From assembly GCA_001466705.2 (NCBI GenBank), contig LATX02000186.1, positions 124,001 to 188,000 of the forward strand: a DNA stretch of 64,000 nucleotides. Reading direction: 5' to 3'. The stretch's first letter is position 1; every line of letters begins with the position of its first letter. Origin of the DNA: Moniliophthora roreri. Taxonomy: Eukaryota > Basidiomycota > Agaricomycetes > Agaricales > Marasmiaceae. This document shows, one piece after another, positions 45,076 to 53,943 of this stretch. The translations under genes and the position numbers were made by a program. The notes under the pieces are model-generated. The model was given only the letters and a program-made list of their open reading frames with translations, did no database searches and was not told where the DNA came from.

Positions 45076-46944
45076 ATGTCCACCATGCGCGAGGTTCAAA
45101 TCGTCCTGTGCGACTGTTGTAACCACACCTTCACGGCTCGTACACACCTACGTCCAGATCTCGAGCAGTTTCGTTCGGCCGTACCCTTGGAAGCCGGTAT
45201 CGCTCACCATCACACAATCATTGCCGAAGAAGAGAAAGAGCTGACGCGTTTCGATGTCGAACTCGAAAAACTGCGGAAGATAGTTGGGAACATGGAGTCA
45301 GAGAGGAATGCCCTTCAAACGCGAATCTCCGAACGCCGTAACTTGGTGTCCGTCATGCGTCAAATTCCCTCGGAACTTTGGGAAATCATCTTTCGTCATG
45401 TTGTCGTATCGCGGTCAATGACGGCCGGGGCTCAAACACCCTCGAAGCATTCGCTGTACGTACATTACGACCACGGATGCACATACAGCGAACCGTGTCC
45501 GGGAGATATCCTGGCTCCTCCATTCATTCTTTCCCAAGTTTGTTCTCATTGGAGAAGCCTGGTCCTATCCATACCGCACTTGTGGTCATCCATTTCCGTG
45601 GACATCTATGGTCTCGATAAGGACATCCGTCCTCTTCTCGAGATTTATTACAGAAATTCAAAAGGGCGGCCATTAACCATGGAAATCATCGACTCGGAAT
45701 GGCGAGCTCTAGAAGGCTCTGATTGCTATTCGCAGGATAAGATTGACGAGTTCGATTGGGATCCCGAACAAGCCGGGCGCGATGTTTTCCTCTCTTTGAT
45801 GAGGGAGGCTGGCCGTTGCGAAGTGCTCCGTCTAGACCTAAACGAGGGAAAAACCGATGAGGAAGACATACCAGAGGTTTCATTTCCAATCCTACGTTCT
45901 TTCACAAACTTGAACCGGCTCAACTTGGACGAGGTAGCTGGGCTTGATTGGCTTTTGCGAGCTGTCCAGCAGGCACCGCATCTTGCACACGTCAAAACAC
46001 GCCATTTGCGCGACCTTCCGATGGTTCCATTTCGACATCTCAAATCGCTTACAATCGCGTCTGCAAGAGGACTGTGTCGTCTTCTCATGTCATTGACCTC
46101 TTGCCCACATGTAGACACCCTGGACATCCAAGATTTCCGCCGAGATCCGAGGCAGGATCAACAGACAGGTTCCATTGTCTTGGCTGCTGTGCGCAGTTTC
46201 GCCGTTTGTGTCAATGATTGGGAACCCGAACAAGCTTGTCTCCTTTTCTCTTCTCTTACGATACCTTCCTTGGTCAACTTGAAGATATATTCACGGTTTG
46301 ACGGTTCCCAGGGAAGCACAGCAGGTTATCAGCATGACAGTTGGTCGTGGCAATGTCTTTACGGCTTCCTGGAGAGATCTTCAAGTTCTTTGAAAGACCT
46401 CTCGATATCGATTTCTGCTCACATGTTTGTTGGTGGTGTTCATATCTTGTCCCGGATCTTTCGACTATCCCGGTCATTATTCTCTATCACACTCGCTATC
46501 GAAGAAAATATTCACGATTCACCCCCTCCGCATTTTCAACCGTCCATTTCTGAAATGTTCTCCAAACTCTCGATACCGGTTCCCGGGCCTAGTTCCTCAC
46601 CTTCTCAAGTCGGCGTTCCTGTGCTGAGGTGTTTTCACCTCCTTCTCGGGCAAGATCAATACCCCCTCCCAAAGGTTGAGATTGGGAAAGACATTCTGTC
46701 ATTTGCCAAGTCCAGGAGCAAGCGGCAGGTGGAGTTGTTGGGTATGACCAATGCCGTATTACCATTGATTGAGTTTAGTATGCTGGTTCAAAAGAGTCCG
46801 CGCTGCAGAGGGCTAGAGCGTAGGGGTATTTTGCCCATGTTTGAAAGGAAAAGTGAGGACGAGGATAAGGACCTCTTGGCATCACTTCGAACGTTGACTG
46901 CGGGTGGAATGCGCTGCACGATAGACGAGACTCTTCGACCATAA
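45076..46944 (+). CDS. F-box/LRR-like protein, CxxC family (LTxxGMxCT subgroup)
   Basis: Single exon of about 622 aa. I chose the ATG at 45076 because it places VLCDCCNHTFTA (C12, C14, C15) at the same position as in the paralogues; the frame is open further upstream to 44809, but that part has no resemblance to them. The coiled coil (EEEKELTRFDVELEKLRKIV) is followed by the F-box SVMRQIPSELWEIIFRHV, then LSQVCSHWRSLVLSIPHLWS and LRR-like repeats with WSWQCLYGFLERSSSSLKDL. The end RTLTAGGMRCTIDETLRP matches the subgroup. Nearest relatives are the copies at 39976 and 33868. Intact. Confidence 0.86.
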   Translation: MSTMREVQIVLCDCCNHTFTARTHLRPDLEQFRSAVPLEAGIAHHHTIIAEEEKELTRFDVELEKLRKIVGNMESERNALQTRISERRNLVSVMRQIPSELWEIIFRHVVVSRSMTAGAQTPSKHSLYVHYDHGCTYSEPCPGDILAPPFILSQVCSHWRSLVLSIPHLWSSISVDIYGLDKDIRPLLEIYYRNSKGRPLTMEIIDSEWRALEGSDCYSQDKIDEFDWDPEQAGRDVFLSLMREAGRCEVLRLDLNEGKTDEEDIPEVSFPILRSFTNLNRLNLDEVAGLDWLLRAVQQAPHLAHVKTRHLRDLPMVPFRHLKSLTIASARGLCRLLMSLTSCPHVDTLDIQDFRRDPRQDQQTGSIVLAAVRSFAVCVNDWEPEQACLLFSSLTIPSLVNLKIYSRFDGSQGSTAGYQHDSWSWQCLYGFLERSSSSLKDLSISISAHMFVGGVHILSRIFRLSRSLFSITLAIEENIHDSPPPHFQPSISEMFSKLSIPVPGPSSSPSQVGVPVLRCFHLLLGQDQYPLPKVEIGKDILSFAKSRSKRQVELLGMTNAVLPLIEFSMLVQKSPRCRGLERRGILPMFERKSEDEDKDLLASLRTLTAGGMRCTIDETLRP

Positions 46945-48222
46945 TGAACATTACGATAGTAGATTCGTATCGCTTGTGCTTTTGTCTAAATTAATGAATT
47001 TGGAAACTTGCGACGTCAATACTTGATAATATTCCCCAATCCGCCATAAAGAACATAACGACAATGGTCATGTACATATCAGCTTCGTCTCGACATTGCC
47101 GAGAGCAAAACCGAGGTAAAAGACACTCCAGACGTTGTATAATGTATTTTTCTTTCACGCGCGACGCAATAACGGCAGATGCTTCTCCCTGTCCACATAA
47201 GAAAACTCTATTATGAAACATTTGGCGGCCGAAAATTTGCAGCCATCTCACAGGATATAATATGGATCCTACATTGGACGTACAGTGAGCCGTGTTGAAT
47301 CAAGGACAAATAGTTAAGGCGTATCGGGTTCAGCAGTGGCTGTCATTATTGATCAACGGATGAGAAAACAAGTCAGAGAGACAAGCGTTTAATACTCCAT
47401 TTCAAGTGTATTCGGACCTATGTATAAGGGATATGTGGTTTTCCGTATTCGAAAAGAGTTGACGTGTTTATGAAACGCTGGTTGCCCGTGTCGTATGGGT
47501 TTGGCGTTCCAGAAGGTTTATCACGGCAAGAACAGTTTCAGCGACGAAGAGCGCAAGTATCTTATCAAAGAATGAGTCGGAGGCGAAATGGCGAACCTTC
47601 AAGCTTCAAGCTTCAAGTTCAAGAAGAGTCAGAAGACAACTTTTGTGTCGGAGCAATTCTGCGGAGGAATTTGTTTCAGACTCCAGAGTGGGAGGAAGAT
47701 TCAACCGCTGGCCGGTCGGTAATATCGGCTTTTTTTTTTCTCTCAACTTGAAGCTTTCGTTCTGCGCAACACCAATACGGAAGATCTGGTCTCTAGAGTG
47801 GAATAACCTGTGGTATCCAATTATGGTCGATGTAGAAGCTATAGAAGATGTCGGTCTCAGAGTGCGTTCCGCACTTGAAACCCTTGCCTTTAAAAACCTC
47901 AAGTTCTTCAATGATGCTACCGGTCGTTCGGGTTCTATGAATTCCATGGTCGCAAGGTTAGTAACACGGCCGAACCCAAGCAAAGGCTTCAGGCCACCTC
48001 GAGACGGACTGTGCACCAATCACACATATCCAGTTGGCAGAAAGACGTATCTAGTATTCAAGGATGATGGTTTAGTCTCGTGCGCTTGGTCGACTTCATG
48101 AAATCACCCTCGAGCAAGCAATTTGATATCAGTAAGCTGTAACAAGTAGAGAAATACAAAGATATGTTCTGCGTTCATTATACAAGTACATTGGTGTCGA
48201 CGAGCAAAAACGAGTTCCTTCT
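46945..48222. other. Intergenic region, possible unrecognised small ORF
   Basis: About 1.3 kb. A 94-codon in-frame stretch starting MVDVEAIEDVGLRVRS at about 47823 (+) is the most protein-like piece. It has no domain I know and no paralogue here, so I do not call a gene. Confidence 0.45.
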
Positions 48223-48959
48223 TCATGGCAGACTCCTTCCTGAATTGATCGCATTCGCTACTTGACTAGTGTTTGGACGATTGAAGGCATATCTGAGCAA
48301 AACGTCAGTCACCCAAGTTGATGATGAGGAATCCACCCAAACGCACCGTTCATAGCTGTCCAGATATAGCTCTTCCGTAGAGCACGTAGCCTTGAATGCG
48401 GGATGTTCAAATAATCGTTCGAGCCAAGCGCTGAACTTTTGTCCGCGTGGCATTTCGAAGCCTCGGTAATGCTTCAAGACATTGGTTGCGCGGTACAGCC
48501 CTGGTGAAGTCGAAATCGGCAAGGGGGATATATAGAAGAGCAAGTAACCGACTCACAAGGCCCTGCCATAGCATCTGCTAATCCAATGTCTTTATTCCCT
48601 TCGACCCATAACCCCAGTCCTATCGCCAACGCTTTCTTCTCACCTTCGCCTGCTGTACTGACATTCAAAACTTCTTTCTCCGTCCGCTCAAAAAGGGATA
48701 CGAGGCCCTGAATGGCGTCAGCAAATTCTTTTCCTCCTTGGATTTGAGCTTCAGTGTCTTGTGCTTGAAGGTATCGGTAGAATGAAGGGACGAGAGAACG
48801 ACTGATATGGTCTGATTGAAGACGAACCAAAGCTCGTGCATCTACAAAGTTCATCAGAACCGACTTTCGTAGCAATAAAAATGTCATACATGGATTGGTC
48901 GTTGGAGGTAGAAGTGTTCGTCCATTCGAGTTTGCAGCCAAGCTAGTGGAGCAGATGAG

Positions 48960-48991
<32 letters not shown>

Positions 48992-49390
48992 GAGTAAAAG
49001 ATCCATTACTCACTCGTTCAGATACTCCAATATGACGGTACTTTCGTTGAGAGCTTTCGGTGGGTTGAAGGTGTTCAGCTTGAGTCCAGGAACAAGACCT
49101 TTGGGCGAAACTTCGAGGAGATCCTGAGGTTTTTTGTAAGGATCCACTTCATCTATAATCTTGCGGATGAGCTATTCCCGCAACTCGGGAAAAGATTAAA
49201 GCTATACAATACTGGAAAAAAAAGAAAAATACATCAGAGCTGAACAAAATTTAGGAGATGAACGCTACTGACTTTGTAAGGAATCTGAAGAAACTCAAAT
49301 GCAACCCAGACTCGTTGAACAACAGAAGCAGCTACCGAAAAGAGTGATATCTTGCGGTTCAGAATGTGCTTGTACAGTCTGCAGAGCGAT
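48223..49390 (-). CDS. Glutathione transferase, omega-like, altered active-site motif
   Basis: Exons on the minus strand, in phase, give KISLFS...QRVWVAFEFLQIPYK, EVDPYKKPQDLLEVSPKGLV, LNESTVILEYLN, LAANSNGRTLLPPTTNPYAR, RLQSDHISRSLVPSFYRYLQ, GLWVEGNKDIGLADAMAGPW, LYRATNVLKHYRGF and YAFNRPNTSQVANAIN, with stop at 48223-48225. The VSPKGLVP turn, the NEST turn and the DAMAGPW helix are those of omega-like fungal GSTs. Where the family has CPFAQRVW, this copy reads ASVVQRVW, so the catalytic Cys-Pro is missing in my model. The first exon and start codon (at or below 49390) are not resolved. A (CT)n run lies in the third intron. Confidence 0.75.
48969..48991. repeat. C9 and (CT)n simple repeat in GST intron
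   Basis: A run of nine C is followed by about eleven CT units. Read on the minus strand it lies in the intron after EYLN of the omega-like GST. Confidence 0.9.
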
Positions 49391-50755
49391 ACCGGTGCAT
49401 TCTTTGTGATAGTGTTTGCCAGAGTCTGTTGGAGGCATTGACGGTTCGGTTCGTGTACAAGCCTGAAATCAGAAACTACGTCACAACTCGCTTTCTTCCG
49501 CTCTTCCATCACGCTTGCTCAAGCCTCAAGGCCTTGTACGATGTGCAATGCGCTTTTATCAAGTATAGCTCCAAGCTCGACCTGACTTGTCTAACGTATT
49601 CCATTTCCACGGATCAAGTCATGATGATGATGATGCTCCTGCTGTCAGTGGAATATAAAGCCCTCTCGATATTGGCTAGTTCGGAGCTGGTATGTATGCT
49701 TGGCGGCAGCCTCAGTCTGGAACGCTATAGGCTGAGAGAAGTGGGGGATCTTCGTAGATTTACAAAGTCCGAATACCAATACGATATTTACCCTGGCCAT
49801 ACTGATGCCATTTGTCTGATACAATTACTGACGGGATGGCTGAAGGAATGGAAACGGCCAAGTATGTATAGCAAGATCTTGGGACTAAGTAGACGGGGCT
49901 TTCGTCTCGATAGTTTCTGCAATTGGAACCAGGCCATAACCACTCGTTTGCTCTCTTCCCTTGCTTCTGTTCTTTTCTCAGCCGTTTTTTCCAATTCTTT
50001 ACGTGTGGCACCAAGTCGGACTGAACAGGCAAAACATATAAACCTTTTGGAAATCTTACACAAAGTTACAAGTGACTGCCAGCAAGCTCCTCGGCCCTCG
50101 GGTAATCAGATACCAGGACTGCACCCCATTTTGAGGTACAACATTGCCCAGACATCACCTGAGCCTCCTCGAACCTTCGACCATCCTCCTTGTGGAGAAC
50201 CGTGACCTCTGGTCTTCGTGCGTCACTTAGTTACCGTGCCCCAACTAGTAAGGTACCTCCGGTTCTTCGCCCAAGTGCTCTCACGTTCTGCTAACCGTCT
50301 TGATCGTCTTTTTATCACAGATATTCACTTCACTGACATTGGTGCACTCAAAACAATACTTGTGATTCATCTACATTTTCCGATCCTGACGATTCGAACC
50401 ACTTGGTCTACCGAGTCTCATGAAGGCTGCGAATTTGAGGCTTTGGAACTTGAAATAAGTACGCGATTCCAGGATCGATAAACAGCCTTCCTCCGGTTAG
50501 TCTGGCAGCTCCATGGGGACCGTAGATAAGATGCAACTAATAGTTCTACTAGCCGGATTTCAATCCCTTCTCCGAACATGGCGCCCTCAGGGAGAATGTT
50601 CTTCAAATTGCCGTTCTCCTAATGCTACGTTGGGGACCGGGATTCAAGTACAAAATGCTCCTGGCAGTCTGCAAAGCAAATTGAGAGTGTAGTCTCATCG
50701 TCATCTTCTGTGTACTAGCCTGGTACGTCTTATACTTGTCTAGTACTACACCCTG
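49391..50755. other. Region with one long ORF of doubtful coding value
   Basis: An ORF of 279 codons (49366-50205, +) starts at a GTG and overlaps the GST 5' exon on the other strand. It has no ATG near its 5' end, no domain and a mixed composition, so it is probably fortuitous. Nothing else is recognised before the FAD-oxidoreductase remnant. Confidence 0.4.
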
Positions 50756-50759
50756 TCGT

Positions 50760-52284
50760 TCTAACGCGATTTTCCAGTCCAGTGCAATACATCCGGGGTA
50801 TCTTTCATTGGGCGTCGTCCAGCTCACAACTTTCGACATGTTCAGTGGAACCTACTACCGTGGAGGATGTCGGTATAATCGTGGGTTTTCTCTGCCCCGG
50901 CTGGACGTACAAGAGAACATTGGTTGAGCTCCATCGAACAGCTGAACCTTGTGGGACCTTCTCGGATCACCGTTCGCAGTACGCATCTATGATTCTTTTT
51001 TGCAGTTTCTCCAAATACTGACCTTTCTCTAGGTTAAAAGAGGTGGACATACGGCAACCCCAGAGTTCTCATCTACGACCGGTATTCACATTGCCATGTC
51101 CCGGTTCAACGAGGTGATCTACGACAAAGGACGCGGGAACTGTTGTCGTCCTGGATTGGCCTCGTTCGGGACGATGTATACAATGCGCTTGATCATTTGG
51201 GAGTTGTGGTTGTTGGCGTTGGTGTGGCTGGGTACTCGTTAGGAGGAGGTGCGTCCCTGTCACGTCGGCTAAAGCTAATAAGCTCTTTCCAGGCTATTCT
51301 TGGCACAGCATTCAAACGTTCACGGCTGACACAATCGTAGCATTTGAGATCGTACTTCCCCATGGGCACCGTCGAGACTGTCGCCCAGAATTCGAATGGG
51401 GATCTTTTCTGGGTACATATGAATGTCATTTGGAGTATGTATCTGTTACATTATGATATGTTTCCAACCTAGGGAGGATTCAACAACTTCGTGGGTATAT
51501 GCAATGGCTAATATTGCCGCTAAGGGAATTGTGACCAGGGTTTCACTTGGAAAAACTCTGGGTAATGTTTCCGACTGCCAGTGTCATAGCGATAACTTGG
51601 TGTTTGATCTTCTTGGAACGCATGCCCAAGTCAAGGAAGCGATCGCCAACTTTGTTGACAATGTCAAGAATCCATGATCGGATCGGTTCAGTCTTGGGAT
51701 TCATTCTTCCATTGTGCTTGGCATTCAACACTGTACCAGTATACTCTTTGCCATCCCAGAGGTGTCTTTTGATACTGTTCCTGCCGCCCATTATAACCCC
51801 CCCCCCCCCCCCCCCCCCCCCCAAATTAATTGACGCTATCGTCAACGAGACAGACGTGAGTTTAATTTGGGATATGTGCAGAACGTTTAATCTGACATGT
51901 AATCAAGAAACTACTCTTGAAAGGTCCCATTACGATGAGTCATGGAGTATCGAGCCTTTCCTCTCCTCTCACTTATCTGCCTGCATCCGACTCATCCCTC
52001 TCCCCTTTCCTGCTACTCGGCCCCAGGGAATTGCATTGTGTTCCCACGATCTTGTACCGCAACTGAGCACTCTCAGTTTCAGATGGCGACTTTCATGACG
52101 ATGCGCGGCAGAGCGTAGCAGCCATTAAGGCGCTGGCAGTGTCTTGGGCGACAGCAAGTATCCCGACTATGCCATTTTTGACACGGAACTAGAAGAAATG
52201 TATGGGAGTGCCAATGCCCAAAAGTTGAGGGAGCTCAAGGCGGTTGTGGACCCTGACACTGACTGGCGGATTCAAACCCTTTGA
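50760..52284 (+). pseudogene. FAD-linked oxidoreductase (PCMH/BBE type), decayed
   Basis: Remnant of a berberine-bridge/6-hydroxynicotine-oxidase-like flavoenzyme. Blocks appear in the right order but in different frames: EPTTVEDVGIIVGF, then RGGHTATPEFSSTTGIHIAM, SRFNEVIYDKGRGTVV, DDVYNALDHLGVVVVGVGVA, GYSLGGG, LTADTIVAFEIVLP, then (frame changed) GTVETVAQNSNGDLFW, GGFNNFVG, KGIVTRVSLGKT, THAQVKEAIANFVDNVKNP, DSKYPDYAIFDTELEEMYGS, LRELKAVVDPD and, in another frame, LTGGFKPF. The GRVSG part of the flavin loop is missing, a frameshift falls at LP/GTVE (about 51358), and a 26-base poly-C run interrupts the C-terminal half. Confidence 0.78.
51797..51822. repeat. Poly-C tract (26 C)
   Basis: Uninterrupted C run inside the FAD-oxidoreductase pseudogene. 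Its true length is uncertain in any assembly. Confidence 0.95.
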
Positions 52285-52407
52285 TACACTGTAATCGCTC
52301 GCTCGCGTTTGGACATCGGAACAATCATTTACTTCACGTGTCATAATCGTCATATCGAGGGTGATTTCAATGCATAAAGGTTACAGAATGTAAACACAGA
52401 ATGGGAG

Positions 52408-53572
52408 CTAGACTAATTCGTGTGGAAGCTTCGGGCGACTATGGGTCCCGGCCAATGTCCCTCCATCTACCGGTAGAATGACGCCTGTGACGTATTTGGC
52501 TTCATGACTGACAAGGTATAGGGCAGCTAACGAGACATGAGTCAGCTCGTGTTTTATCAAGAAGATTGTAGCTTACCATGAGCGACGTCCCATGGGGTAC
52601 CTTCTATCTTGAGCAAGCTTTGCTCTTTCCGCGCTTGACGCGTTTCCTCGGACATACCTTGTGGCCCACGGACCATAGGAGTGTAGACCATTCCGGGTGC
52701 TATGCAGTTGACCCTAAGGAGGCGGCACTTGAGCATCCCACACGGGTGACGAAGCATGTTCAGATATATATATACCGTATCTGTTCAGGACCATGATGCG
52801 CAGCCATAGCTTTCGTCAGTTGAATGATGGCCCCTTTACTGGTAGTGTAATGGATTCCAGGGTTTCCGCCAATTACTGGGAGCATATAATGAGATGAGTG
52901 TTGAAACTTGGAGAGGTGAGTTTACTTACGACCACTGACGCTCGACAAATTGACGATTGCGCCTCTTTGACTTTTTCTCATCTCGATAATTGCGTAGCGA
53001 GACATGAGCACCATACTTGTGACCTATTTTTGTGACTATGAGAAACTGAGCTCCCTAGAATGGTCAAACTTACATTAACTCTCAACCCACGTTCCCACCC
53101 ATCAATATCAACCTGTGTGACGTCTCCAAGAGGCCCAAAGATACCCACGACGTTGACAAGTATATGTACAGCGCCAAAGAGCTGAACCGTTTTCTCCACG
53201 GCAGCTTTGCACGATGCTTCATCGGTTACATCGCAATGAATTGCTTCGGATGTGCCTCCCTCCGCGTCGATCATTTTCTTCGTTTCCTCCGCTGCTGTGA
53301 TATTGTTATCGAGGAGTGCGACCTTGGCTCCCTGGAAATTTGATATGGGTCAATACAGTTGGGGGGGGGGGGGGGGGTTTCTTAGCTATATCGAACCTGT
53401 CGTGCTAGTACTATAGCGATCGCTCTTCCGTTTCCAATTTCTCCTGTGCATGGGCTGTGGTCAGTACGGGTAAATTGAGTGTACATTTAGGCATACCTGA
53501 CATTTGGGATCCTGCACCACTGACTATGGCGACATCGCCGTGAAGCTGGAAGGCTAAAGGTGGGGAAGACAT
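52408..53572 (-). CDS. Short-chain dehydrogenase/reductase (NAD(P)-dependent)
   Basis: Rossmann-fold oxidoreductase; the substrate is not predictable. The ATG at 53572 opens MSSPPLAFQLHGDVAIVSGA. A GAG...GEIGNGRAIAIVLARQ glycine motif follows, spanning an intron, then GAKVALLDNN, AIHCDVTDEASCKAAVEK, HILVNVVGIFGPLGDV (N-x-x-G region) and NLSSVSG with the catalytic Ser. HYTTSKGAIIQLTKAMAAHH contains the YxxxK pair; NCIAPGMVYTPMVRGPQG, KIEGTPWDVAHAALYLVS and VTGVILPVDGG follow. The stop is at 52408-52410. At least six small introns are needed. Catalytic tetrad positions are all occupied. It is convergent with the FAD-oxidoreductase remnant, only about 120 bp away. Confidence 0.88.
53361..53377. 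repeat. Poly-G tract in SDR intron
   Basis: Seventeen G on the plus strand, inside an intron near the 5' end of the short-chain dehydrogenase gene. Confidence 0.95.
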
Positions 53573-53943
53573 TATGATGTCGATAGTATTTCCCTGGGTT
53601 CGCATTTAAGTAGTTTGTCCGATGAGGCATCAGCTGATCTTTATTTGATCCTTGAGATTCATGGGAAGTCGGCGAAGAGAGGCAGAGTTGAGCGTTGAGC
53701 TCCTCAACTCGAATTTGAAGTCTGCCTTTGGAATTTGTCTTGGACCATGGATATCGTCGTTCGTCCCAAGACAGGTCTGTCAACCACTGGCCACATTAGG
53801 CAATTCGGTTCTGTCATGTGATTGCGTGATATCTCCGAAACAGCCTTCCAATGAAATATCTAATACGATACCCGATCCGAAACACCTTTGCAATTATCTT
53901 AAATGCGACCCATAAGCAGTGTTTTACCCATAACAACTTTAGT

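Noticed and set aside
33868..46944. F-box block as a secondary-metabolite or defence cluster
   Set aside because: No backbone enzyme, NLR-type ATPase or effector-like gene lies in the block; only F-box genes and one unnamed protein.
49366..50205. 279-codon plus-strand ORF
   Set aside because: Starts at GTG, overlaps the GST exon on the other strand, and has no domain or coding-like composition.
50385..50410. GATTCGAACC, reverse complement of a tRNA B-box-like GGTTCGAATC
   Set aside because: The flanking bases cannot form a T-stem and no A-box or acceptor stem is found at the right distance.
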